The notes below the pieces were generated by a model that saw only the letters and a list, made by a program, of their open reading frames with translations, ran no database searches and was not told the origin of the DNA. Both the position numbers and the translations under genes were made by a program. This document shows, in pieces, positions 9,453-18,023 of a DNA stretch of 64,000 bases. Numbering within the stretch: the stretch's first letter is position 1; each line of letters opens with the position of its first letter. Origin of the DNA: Cyclobacteriaceae bacterium (lineage in GTDB: Bacteria; Bacteroidota; Bacteroidia; Cytophagales; Cyclobacteriaceae); NCBI GenBank assembly GCA_016787755.1, contig JAEUUA010000020.1, positions 124,001 through 188,000 on the forward strand, given 5' to 3'.

Positions 9453-12400
9453 TTATTTCTCCATCGGATGTTGCTTCAGCAATTCTTCAGGAGAATAGAA
9501 TCCGGTTTTGTCCTTCACTTGTTCGCGTACTGTTTTCACTTTATCAGGTGAAATTGCAGACGCTTTATTTCCAAAAGAATTGCGTACATACGTGAGTACA
9601 GCAGCAACATCTTCGTCATTCAGCATTCCTTCAAAGGGAGTCATGGGTACTTGCCCTGCATATTGTTTTCCGTTTACTTCAATCGGACCCATCATGCCTT
9701 TTAATACGATCTTAATCATGCGCTCCTCATTACCCGAAGCCCATGGCGTACCAACAAGTCCGGGAAAACCTGAAGCTGAAAGTCCACCGCCATCGGGTTG
9801 ATGACAGGTGCCACAATATCCTTCCTTCGCATAAATTGCTTTTCCTTTGATGAACAACTCGCGATCATTTCCTTTTAAATCAGTAATCACCTCTTCCTCT
9901 TTTTTCTCCTTCAATGACATTCCATTTAAATGAGCAAGTGCAGTCGCATGTGCTTCAACCATCCATTCGTCCAACGGTTTTTTACCGGCTTCGATTACAA
10001 TAGGCAACCCCATTTCTTTATCAAGCCATGAGGCGGCAACTATAGCTTCCAATCGAACGCGGCCATTTTCATCTTGCGCAGCTTTCATCAGCAACTCTTG
10101 TTGATTTTTGATTTGATGGCCACTATACCGAAGTACCCGCACTGCAGCTGCGCGCGCATGAAAGTCTTTTGATTGAAGTACCTGATACAATAAATTTTCA
10201 TCTACACGATCTAAACCCCATGTAACCCATAGCGCTTCCAAAAGATGATGCGCATAGCGTTCGTCCTCGACATTTAGTTTACTAACCCAGGACTTTACAT
10301 GGTGAAGAACTTCCTCTTTGTTTCTGCCTCTTAGCTCTCGCTTTGTGCGATAGCGTGTTCTGAATTCAGGGAGTTTTAGATTATCCAAAAGTTCATCAAT
10401 AGTCGCGCCTGCTACTTTAGCTGGTGTAACTAATGGTCGCGATGGATAGGTGATTCGATAAATGCGACCATGCACATGATCGCGCAAGGGGTCGCGTGCA
10501 TTGTGTTGCATGTGGCCAATTAAAATATTGTGCCAGTCAACCAGATATAGCGAACCATCAGGAGCGAACTCCATATCTACGGGTCTGAAATTCCGATCCG
10601 TTGATTTTACGAGATCGAGAACATGACGACTTTTATACCCGGTGCCATCATCTTCCAGGGTATGCTGCTTGGTTCCTAAAAATCCAATGGTATTGTTGAT
10701 TAGAAAATTTCCCTGCACGTTGTCCGGAAAATGTCGACTTGAAACAAACTCAAGTCCTGAGGTGGGTCGAACTCTATGTTCTTCCTGGATAAGGTTAACT
10801 GATTTATGGGTTGCAACTCCGTACCGCGGTTTCACCTCACCTGGCAACATCCATCGCACGTCAGGCCCTGATGTTTCAGCAAAAATCTCTTCGCCCCATT
10901 CATCGAAGGCTATACCCCAAGGATTGGGAATGGCAAGTTGTGCCACACGCTCAAGATAATGTCGTTGTGGACTGTATCGGTAGAAACCACCATTGGTAGC
11001 GCGCACCGGGCCATACGATGTTTCTACATTGGTATGCAAGAACACACCTTCACCCATAAATATGGCGCCTGATGGATCAGCCGCATACGCGCTGTGGGCA
11101 TGATGGGTATCATGATCATCAAAACCACTCAACATGATTTCTTTCTTATCGGCTTTATCATCGCCATCCGTATCGGTAAACAACATTAAATTGGTTCCTT
11201 GCGAAACATAAACACCCTCGGGTGCAAACTCAAATCCAACCGGAACATGCAAGCCGTCCACGAACGTGGTTTCCTTATCTGCTTTTCCATCACCATCGGT
11301 ATCTTCTAAGATGATAAGCTTATCATTGGGTTTACTGTCACCGGGTTTGTAATGCGGATAGCTTGGCATAGTAGCAACCCAAAGCCGACCTTTATTATCA
11401 AAAGACATCTGAACAGGATTCGCTAAGTCGGCAAACTCTTGCTCAGATGCAAAGAGGTCAATTTTATATCCCGGTGGAACGGTCAGTTTACTAAGTGCGT
11501 CTTTCCCATACAGATATTCAAGGCTACCATTTTCTTTCGGATTAAAATTTGTCTCTACGGGTGGCAGCTTCGATGTATGCTGATCTGTGGAAGCAAGATC
11601 CATTTTTTCTCCTTTCGCAGCGAGCCAAATCGCACTGTCACGGATTACTGTAAGTTCACGAATTTTGGCAAGCTCGAAGGGATAATTATCAGGACCGAAA
11701 GGATCGTATCTGCGACCGAACACATGAACTCCGTTTGGTATCTTATAATCATTGTGCCACATCCAGTTCTTTTCAAGCACGGCTGCATGAACAAGTTCAC
11801 GGTGTGCCTCAGCTTTAGGTTTAATGTCACCAAAGATTTTGTCGACAAGAAGTTTTGAAAATTTAGTGTAACCTTCATCGTTAAGTTGAGAACCATCAAT
11901 GGTGAGCGGTGCTTTACTTTCTGCATACCACTTGCTGCTAGGATTGAAAGCATCAATGTAAAGGACATTATTTTTCTCAGCTACTTCTTTCATCGCCTTT
12001 GCATAGAGTGCGAGGTTCATGTTTTCTTTTTTTCCGTTTGGAACATCCAGCGAATCCGAGAGATCTTCAAACGTAATAGGAGACACGATGGCTAATTGGG
12101 GTGCAGACCTTCCATTATAAGACTGTGACAACGTATGCTTAATGAAAGCGTCAAGTTCTCCTTTATAGTTTTCCAGTCCTTGCTCGCCTTGAAAAGATTC
12201 GTTGTAACCAAAGAAGGCGATAATAATATCTGCCTTTAGTCTGGTTAACCATTGATCGGGCGTTTCAAAATGTCCTTCGCTACCTGATTTAGTGGCTAGT
12301 TCGGCCTGAAACTTTTCTGCACCCGGAAATGCCCATGGAGACACACGACCAGAGTGTGGTCTGAAGCCTGGCGTGTCGCCACCATCGCACATATTTCGAA

Positions 12401-12638
12401 TGAAAAGCAAACTATCCGGAAACCGGACTTGCAATTCGGTTTCGAAATTGCCGTAATTCATCATGCGTGAGCCAAGATTGTTTCCAATCAAAAGAATGTG
12501 GGAATTTTTTTTGATTTTTAATGTAGCCGTGCCAGGTGATGAACATTTAAATGCTCCTATTGCAAGTACCAACAAGCTCATACTCAATAACAATTTCGAG
12601 CTTTCTATTTTCTTTATTTTCATGGATGTCAATTTCAA
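9453..12638 (-). CDS. SGNH hydrolase-beta-propeller-HEAT-cytochrome c fusion lipoprotein
   Basis: A 1061-residue protein with a lipoprotein signal (SKLLLSMSLLVLAIGAF, then KC). An in-frame ATG at 12623 is an equally good start. Domains in order: a GDSL/SGNH-type hydrolase (about 40-275; ILLIGNNLG block I, IIIAFFGYNES block III, and a C-terminal DGSQLNDEGYTKF segment), a membrane-bound-dehydrogenase beta-propeller (about 375-740) with Asp-rich calcium-like loops (DTDGDGKAD), HEAT repeats (about 750-900), and a C-terminal class I cytochrome c with CGTCH at 942-946 and a Met ligand in QVPMTPF. The SGNH block I Ser appears replaced (GNNLGS rather than GDS), so esterase activity is doubtful. It probably oxidises a sugar-like substrate and passes electrons from its own heme. 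It is 16 bp upstream of the TIM-barrel gene. Confidence 0.87.
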   Translation of the reverse strand: MKLTSMKIKKIESSKLLLSMSLLVLAIGAFKCSSPGTATLKIKKNSHILLIGNNLGSRMMNYGNFETELQVRFPDSLLFIRNMCDGGDTPGFRPHSGRVSPWAFPGAEKFQAELATKSGSEGHFETPDQWLTRLKADIIIAFFGYNESFQGEQGLENYKGELDAFIKHTLSQSYNGRSAPQLAIVSPITFEDLSDSLDVPNGKKENMNLALYAKAMKEVAEKNNVLYIDAFNPSSKWYAESKAPLTIDGSQLNDEGYTKFSKLLVDKIFGDIKPKAEAHRELVHAAVLEKNWMWHNDYKIPNGVHVFGRRYDPFGPDNYPFELAKIRELTVIRDSAIWLAAKGEKMDLASTDQHTSKLPPVETNFNPKENGSLEYLYGKDALSKLTVPPGYKIDLFASEQEFADLANPVQMSFDNKGRLWVATMPSYPHYKPGDSKPNDKLIILEDTDGDGKADKETTFVDGLHVPVGFEFAPEGVYVSQGTNLMLFTDTDGDDKADKKEIMLSGFDDHDTHHAHSAYAADPSGAIFMGEGVFLHTNVETSYGPVRATNGGFYRYSPQRHYLERVAQLAIPNPWGIAFDEWGEEIFAETSGPDVRWMLPGEVKPRYGVATHKSVNLIQEEHRVRPTSGLEFVSSRHFPDNVQGNFLINNTIGFLGTKQHTLEDDGTGYKSRHVLDLVKSTDRNFRPVDMEFAPDGSLYLVDWHNILIGHMQHNARDPLRDHVHGRIYRITYPSRPLVTPAKVAGATIDELLDNLKLPEFRTRYRTKRELRGRNKEEVLHHVKSWVSKLNVEDERYAHHLLEALWVTWGLDRVDENLLYQVLQSKDFHARAAAVRVLRYSGHQIKNQQELLMKAAQDENGRVRLEAIVAASWLDKEMGLPIVIEAGKKPLDEWMVEAHATALAHLNGMSLKEKKEEEVITDLKGNDRELFIKGKAIYAKEGYCGTCHQPDGGGLSASGFPGLVGTPWASGNEERMIKIVLKGMMGPIEVNGKQYAGQVPMTPFEGMLNDEDVAAVLTYVRNSFGNKASAISPDKVKTVREQVKDKTGFYSPEELLKQHPMEK

Positions 12639-12659
12639 TTCATTATAAAAACAAATGTG

Positions 12660-15600
12660 TTACTGAATGATGGTTGCCTGATCAATCTTACTACTTTTTC
12701 CTAAATTGTGAATGGTGTTTTGAACCTTGCCTGTAAATTTATTGCCTTTGGAATCTAAAATAGTATAAGATACCGTCATAACATCCACCGGTAGTATTTC
12801 TGGTATCACTAACTTCACAGTTTTACCGTCCTGACTTAAGATAACCTTTTCTACTTTATGAGTTTGAGTATTGTACCGCTCCGAGCCATACTTACGACTT
12901 CTCACTATACTCCATGTCTGTACTTCATAGTTTGACGTATCAATAGATTTTTCTTTATCTAATTCACTAGCAAAACTCAGCTTTATTCCATTTTCTTCTG
13001 CACCCAATTCAACGGGAAGCGATAGGGGTTTATTTGTATACCGAAGTCTGTAAAAATCACCACCTCTCATCGTTTGTGATGTTCCCCAAGCAGACATACC
13101 ACATGCATAAAGATGACCGTCTTGTGGATTAAATCGTCCCCTCATTACACCACTTCTAAATTTAACACCTGGCAAATCAATAACACCTCCTTGCCTTTGT
13201 CCATTTACTTCTTCATTTAAAACCAATTGAATTTTTCCAAAGCCATAGGAGAAACTAAGTAGTTTACCAGTTAATGGTCCCCAGTTTTTACTATCTACCC
13301 ACAAAAGTTCTGAGGGTGATCGATCAAATTCCATATCAATCCAAACCATGGGCGGTTCCATACCAGTATCTGTTGAATCTCCTGGTGGATTATAGCCCCA
13401 CATATTGCCATAGAATTTTCCTTTGCCTTCAATCCAATTAACTCTATTCATAGGATTCCAATATCCTTGTTGGTCGGTAACTATAAAGCTACCATCTGGG
13501 TTAATGCACACACCATTTGCCGCTCGAAATCCGCGAGCAATAATTTCTGTCTTTGAACCATCTTTGCTTACTTTCAGTAAAGTGCCATGCTGCGGGATAA
13601 GTGCTTCGCGGGCGTGTCGTCCACTCTTGGCATAATACAAGTTTCCCTCCTTATCTGCTTGCAAGCCCATGGCAAATTCATGGAAGTGATCGGTTACCTG
13701 ATGATCATGATTGAAACTTTCGTAATAGTCTGTTTCGCCATCACCATTCAAATCGCGAAGTAGCACCAGTTGGTCTCGACAGGTTACATAGATTTTTTCA
13801 TCCAACACTTTTATTCCTAAGGGTTGAAATAGACCTGAAGCAATTCGCTGCCAGCGAAGATCTCCGTTTGTGTCAGTCAACCCAGTAACTCTCCATACGT
13901 CACCATCTGTGGTGCACATCACGGCCACGTCAGGATTTTTCATAAAATCAATACCACTGAATTTTATTCGCGACTTCCAGGGATTATCATAGGGTGCAGT
14001 TAATTGATCGACTGCGAATGAACCATCAGCATTCCCAGTAATAACATGTGTGGTGAGAGCCTCTGGATAGTGAGGCGCACCTCCTTTTGTATATTGCTCA
14101 AGCCATTCCGGATCAGGAGACTTACTAGTGAAATCAGAAAGGTTTTTAGCAGCGTGTTCAGCTATAAATATCTTTATTGCAGTTTTTGTCAAACTTGGAA
14201 TCTCTAGAACTACATATCCGTTTTCTTCCTTTAGTGAAGCACCTTTTCCAGACAAAGCCACCTGAGTTCCCGCTCGGGCAACTCTCATTTTAAGAATATC
14301 CCTTGAAGGAGTGATATTTAATGTCCTCGTGAATACCTTCTGCCCATCATTATTCTCGATACCCAACATCTCAAGAATAGGTGAGTTGCCAATTGTGTAG
14401 GAGATAACAATATTCTCTCCGTTGTGATAAAGCCCTTTGTAGTTGGCCCATTGCTTTGGGAGTGGTCCAAATTTGCGTCCATCACGGGCAGTAAAACGGG
14501 GATCTTCAAAAGATCCCGATGTCGGGTTGGCCCAGCCGGGCCCAACGGGAGTTTCAAAATGTAATTGCCCAATTGTTCTGGGGTATGTTTCGTGTTGGTC
14601 ATTTAATAAGATGCCTTCCCAATCGATAAACCCATCCCCAGTCCATCCTCCTGCTACACGCATCACATCATGATCAAAAATCATCCATGCCTTTCCCTTT
14701 GAAACACCGCCAACACCTTCATCCAATCTTATCGCTATTCCCTTATACGCGAAATTATTCATTCTATAATCTTCATCCTTGAACGGTGCGGGTCTTGGCG
14801 AGTGATATCTTTTTATTCCTGTTTTCTCATCGGCTAACTCATACGTGTTGATAAAAAAATTTCCGTAATCCATGTCGGACCACGGATGATAGGGCTTTGC
14901 ATCAGGACCTTTTGATGTCCCTTTTGGAAGCTGAGTCAGATAACCTGGCGTAACTATAAAATATTGATCTTCATTATTTTTTTTAATAAACTTCTCACGG
15001 ATGTATACAATCACATCATACTTTTGTTGAGGTGTCAGTATCATTTGAGCAGGCATTGAACCAACTCCTTTGGTAAGAGTTTGATAAATTGAAAAAGGAT
15101 CGAAGCCCGCTTTTAAAGGTTGTGACCAAAATTTACGCGACATGGGTATTGAACCTTCAAAGTCCTCATTACCATGGCAGGTAATGCAATTTGAATTATA
15201 GATCATTTCACCCCGTTCATATCCATCTAAGTTAAATGCATCTATTAAACCTGAATGATCAATATTGGCTTCAGTATCCTTCACATCTTCATCGGACAAG
15301 ATGTAATTTACTTCTGGTGTAATATATGGCTGCAAAGGTTCTTTTAGTCTATTAGCAACCATTGTAAATTCTTTATTATCAAACAACACGATCCCCTGAA
15401 ATGAGTTTGCTTGAAAATTTCCATTGACAACATATTCCGAACCTCTCATGCGAAAATTGCACGTCAATTTTTCTCCCGTTAAATGAATATTGCTTAATTC
15501 TATATCTCCTCTATCAAATGAAATTAATACTCCGGAATAGGAAGAATTTTCCTTCCTTAATTTCATTGTGCCGGTAAATTCCTCTTTGGGTAAGTGAATT

Positions 15601-15725
15601 GTAAACTCCCATGAACCCACAATTGAGTCTGAACTGCAACCATTTATACCAATTGCCAATAATAACATTAGTACTATTGATAGATAGTTCCTTTTCTTAT
15701 TGTGTACGTCTGAACGGAATTCCAC
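12660..15725 (-). CDS. cytochrome c-beta-propeller lipoprotein, large
   Basis: A 1021-residue lipoprotein with Cys30 after YLSIVLMLLLAIGING. An N-terminal beta-rich segment (35-130) resembles a small lipocalin-like/extracytoplasmic domain. A cytochrome c domain follows (about 165-250; CITCH at 180-184, probable Met ligand in GSMPAQM). Next is a long beta-rich middle region (about 270-540) like the DUF6797-type domain found next to hemes in Planctomycetes; that name is from memory. A sorbosone-dehydrogenase-like propeller (about 575-900) has KVLDEKIYVTCRDQLVLLRD and FIVTDQQGYWNPMNR blades, and the C-terminus is an Ig-like beta-sandwich. The heme is N-terminal, opposite to the neighbouring 1061-residue protein, so the two are not simple duplicates. 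It is 20 bp from the ThuA gene upstream. Confidence 0.83.
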   Translation of the reverse strand: MEFRSDVHNKKRNYLSIVLMLLLAIGINGCSSDSIVGSWEFTIHLPKEEFTGTMKLRKENSSYSGVLISFDRGDIELSNIHLTGEKLTCNFRMRGSEYVVNGNFQANSFQGIVLFDNKEFTMVANRLKEPLQPYITPEVNYILSDEDVKDTEANIDHSGLIDAFNLDGYERGEMIYNSNCITCHGNEDFEGSIPMSRKFWSQPLKAGFDPFSIYQTLTKGVGSMPAQMILTPQQKYDVIVYIREKFIKKNNEDQYFIVTPGYLTQLPKGTSKGPDAKPYHPWSDMDYGNFFINTYELADEKTGIKRYHSPRPAPFKDEDYRMNNFAYKGIAIRLDEGVGGVSKGKAWMIFDHDVMRVAGGWTGDGFIDWEGILLNDQHETYPRTIGQLHFETPVGPGWANPTSGSFEDPRFTARDGRKFGPLPKQWANYKGLYHNGENIVISYTIGNSPILEMLGIENNDGQKVFTRTLNITPSRDILKMRVARAGTQVALSGKGASLKEENGYVVLEIPSLTKTAIKIFIAEHAAKNLSDFTSKSPDPEWLEQYTKGGAPHYPEALTTHVITGNADGSFAVDQLTAPYDNPWKSRIKFSGIDFMKNPDVAVMCTTDGDVWRVTGLTDTNGDLRWQRIASGLFQPLGIKVLDEKIYVTCRDQLVLLRDLNGDGETDYYESFNHDHQVTDHFHEFAMGLQADKEGNLYYAKSGRHAREALIPQHGTLLKVSKDGSKTEIIARGFRAANGVCINPDGSFIVTDQQGYWNPMNRVNWIEGKGKFYGNMWGYNPPGDSTDTGMEPPMVWIDMEFDRSPSELLWVDSKNWGPLTGKLLSFSYGFGKIQLVLNEEVNGQRQGGVIDLPGVKFRSGVMRGRFNPQDGHLYACGMSAWGTSQTMRGGDFYRLRYTNKPLSLPVELGAEENGIKLSFASELDKEKSIDTSNYEVQTWSIVRSRKYGSERYNTQTHKVEKVILSQDGKTVKLVIPEILPVDVMTVSYTILDSKGNKFTGKVQNTIHNLGKSSKIDQATIIQ

Positions 15726-15745
15726 AGATTTAGAACATTTGTAGA

Positions 15746-16867
15746 TTACTGGAATGAGGATACACGTTGACTCTTATCGATCCAATATTTATCTTCTTTA
15801 AAAGAATACGCACTCGGCTGGTAATCACCAATTAAATCAACATTTGCTTTTTCAGGTACATCTAAATTAAGTGACCAGTACACACTATTGACAAACATTC
15901 TTCGCGTTCCTTCTGTTAATAAATCAGTAGCCGCCCCGATGGTACTAGTAAATGCTTTGCCTTTTAATCCGCCCGGTATCTGATAACTCCTGATCCATGC
16001 AATGGGCATCATAGGCTCGTTTCGATTGATTGAAGTTTCTTTTCCTGCTTTGTCTTTCTCTACTTCTACCCCAGCCACAACATTATCCGTAAACCTCATT
16101 CCATATAAAATGTCATTTTCATCGTAGTCGCCAGTTCTATTGACAACCTGACCCAGCACAATAGGTTGTGAATCTCCCGGTAGCGGGAGTCTTACCCCAT
16201 AGACATCGGTTGGTCCCCAAATTTCACCTTGTGCAATTCCATTTAAAATAGGATGTTGCTCTTGACCCTGTGCCGGAATACCCCTCGTACTTTGATGTTT
16301 ATGCTTGCCATGATGCGAAACCCAGTTTTCACCAAGTACTAACCGTCCAAATCCATCTTTCCATTCATCGTCTCCCTTATAGTAGTTGCCATACTGTTTC
16401 CATTGGGAGGCAGAATCATTTTTTGAAAAGTTAAAGGCGTGTGTTGCCGTTCTGATCCCGATCACGGGCCTGCCACTCTTTAAATAATCATCGATGTACT
16501 TCATTTGCTCGTCAGGCAAGGCGCGAAAGCGGGTAAAGATGATCATGAGGTCAGCGGTTTCTAAACTTTCCAAACCCGGAATATTGCGAGCATAGTTAGG
16601 ATTAACAATTCCCGGCTTTTCAGGATCCTGAGCAAACAGCACCGTGCAGTTGAATCCATGTTTTGTGGATAGAATCTTTGCCAATTGGGGAAGTGCCTCT
16701 TCGGATCGATATTCTTCATCACCAGAGATTAATACAATCTTTGGCTTGTCGGGTTTCCCCTCAAACGTTAGCCATTGCGTGGGCGAGTTGGAGCCAATTA
16801 CTTCAGTTTTGGGATTGCATCCGGAAAACGCAAAAAGGAAAATGCAAATAAGGTGGGTAGCCTTCAT
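15746..16867 (-). CDS. ThuA-domain lipoprotein
   Basis: A 373-residue protein with a short lipoprotein signal, MKATHLICIFLFAFSGCNP. The mature part is a ThuA-like class I glutamine amidotransferase fold: KPKIVLISGDEEYRSEEALP, LMIIFTRFRALPDEQMKYIDDYLKSGRPVIGIRTATHAF (written here as two motifs, LMIIFTRFRALP and RPVIGIRTATHAF) and GENWVSHHGKHKH are family marks. ThuA proteins occur in trehalose and disaccharide utilisation loci that go through 3-keto-glycosides, and beside DUF1080 and Gfo/Idh/MocA genes; their reaction is unsettled. It is the first gene of the leftward block, 122 bp after the araC-type gene. A second ThuA domain is fused into the protein at 18024-21521. Confidence 0.88.
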   Translation of the reverse strand: MKATHLICIFLFAFSGCNPKTEVIGSNSPTQWLTFEGKPDKPKIVLISGDEEYRSEEALPQLAKILSTKHGFNCTVLFAQDPEKPGIVNPNYARNIPGLESLETADLMIIFTRFRALPDEQMKYIDDYLKSGRPVIGIRTATHAFNFSKNDSASQWKQYGNYYKGDDEWKDGFGRLVLGENWVSHHGKHKHQSTRGIPAQGQEQHPILNGIAQGEIWGPTDVYGVRLPLPGDSQPIVLGQVVNRTGDYDENDILYGMRFTDNVVAGVEVEKDKAGKETSINRNEPMMPIAWIRSYQIPGGLKGKAFTSTIGAATDLLTEGTRRMFVNSVYWSLNLDVPEKANVDLIGDYQPSAYSFKEDKYWIDKSQRVSSFQ

Positions 16868-16989
16868 TAAGTTAAGATTGTCTATGAGTTGGAGAGTATT
16901 TAAGGTATGAACTTAAATTTAAATTTTATCGAAAGCAAAACAATCAATGACCAGCGGTCACCCGCAAGATTGACCGAACACTTTTTTGT

Positions 16990-17868
16990 TTAATGCGCAG
17001 AAATATCAGAATACTTCTTTCTGTATTCCAGGGGATTATAATGCGTGAAGGCCTTGAACTGCCTGTTGAAATTTGATAGGGTATTAAATCCGCTATCATA
17101 GCAAACTTGAGAGATACTCATTTTCTGATTACTAAGTAGGCGGCACGAATACCCAATCCTGATCTCGGTAAGAAAGTCAGAGAACGTTTTGTTGGCATGA
17201 ATCTTAAAGTACCGACTAAATGAACTAGGATTCATATTGGCAATGGCGGCTACATCGTTCAAACTTATTTTCTCACGAAAGTTGTTCATCACGTACGCGT
17301 GCACTTTGTTCATTCGGTCGGTCTCAGTTTCCTTTAGTGAATTAGAATACCCATTGCTGGCCAGCAGTTTGTAATCTGTGGTGTTGGCCAACAGGTTCAA
17401 GAGATTTAATAATAGCAAGACCCGATCAAAGTCTTCTGCATTCAATAAGCGTTGAATGAACTCAGTTGCTTTGGGTAGGGTATCGCCAATGATCTCAACT
17501 CCACGCTCAGCCTTCTGGAATAGTTGTTTGATTTTATATAACTCATTCTTTAACAGAAAATCTTCACCCAAAAAGTTTTGTGGAAAGTAAACAACAATAC
17601 CTTCGGTTACTAATTCTTTATCATCCTTAAAATATTCATGATCACTTTGCCAAAGGTGCGGCAGGTTAGGGCCGGTAAAAACAAGATCACCTTTTTTGAA
17701 AGGACTTACATGATCGCCAATAAAACGAGTACCAGTTCCTTTCACCACCAGAAACAATTGATATTCAGAATGGAAATGCCAATTCGGATCGAAATGTGGT
17801 TCGACTAAATGCTTTACTTCAAACGCTTGGTTTTCGGAGATGGGAGATTTTTGAAGAGCTGGTTTCAT
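16990..17868 (-). CDS. AraC-family transcriptional regulator with cupin sensor domain
   Basis: A 292-residue cytoplasmic regulator. Residues 15-100 form an AraC-type cupin: HFDPNWHFHSEYQLFLVVKG and GDLVFTGPNLPHLW carry the usual His and Gly positions for ligand binding. The C-terminal 100 residues form two helix-turn-helix motifs (KISLNDVAAIANMNPSSFSR, then SISQVCYDSGFNTLSNFNRQ) ending in the family's FKAFTHYNPLEYRKKY. It lies between the leftward and rightward catabolic blocks and is read away from the rightward one. The natural inference is that it senses a sugar inducer and activates both. The paired 10-bp sites at 17943-17973 lie just upstream of its start and are a candidate operator. 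Confidence 0.93.
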   Translation of the reverse strand: MKPALQKSPISENQAFEVKHLVEPHFDPNWHFHSEYQLFLVVKGTGTRFIGDHVSPFKKGDLVFTGPNLPHLWQSDHEYFKDDKELVTEGIVVYFPQNFLGEDFLLKNELYKIKQLFQKAERGVEIIGDTLPKATEFIQRLLNAEDFDRVLLLLNLLNLLANTTDYKLLASNGYSNSLKETETDRMNKVHAYVMNNFREKISLNDVAAIANMNPSSFSRYFKIHANKTFSDFLTEIRIGYSCRLLSNQKMSISQVCYDSGFNTLSNFNRQFKAFTHYNPLEYRKKYSDISAH

Positions 17869-17942
17869 GGCTTCTTTAAACGATGAAATGATTAATGGTA
17901 TTTATTTGGCTTTAAAAGGTGGTCAATTATCTTTTTATTGTC

Positions 17943-17973
17943 AAAATACAGTCATTTCTTGATAAAATACAGT
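17943..17973 (+). promoter_or_regulatory. candidate AraC-type operator: two identical 10-bp direct repeats
   Basis: AAAATACAGT occurs at 17943-17952 and again at 17964-17973, exactly 21 bp start to start, or two helical turns. This is the geometry expected for the two half-sites of an AraC-family dimer. The sites lie 75 bp upstream of the divergent araC-type gene and 51 bp upstream of the ThuA/azurin fusion gene. A TTTG at 17979-17982 may belong to the promoter, but I see no good -7 element. The repeat is visible; binding is inferred. Confidence 0.5.
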
Positions 17974-18023
17974 AAATGTTTGCTGAATTTTAGTCAGACT
18001 TTCGATACTCTAAATCTACCAAC

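Noticed and set aside
11439..11858. 139-residue plus-strand frame
   Set aside because: Antisense to the SGNH/propeller fusion gene, with random-looking composition.
16948..16960. Palindrome TGACCAGCGGTCA after the araC-type gene
   Set aside because: Only five paired bases and no T-run, so neither a terminator nor an operator can be supported.
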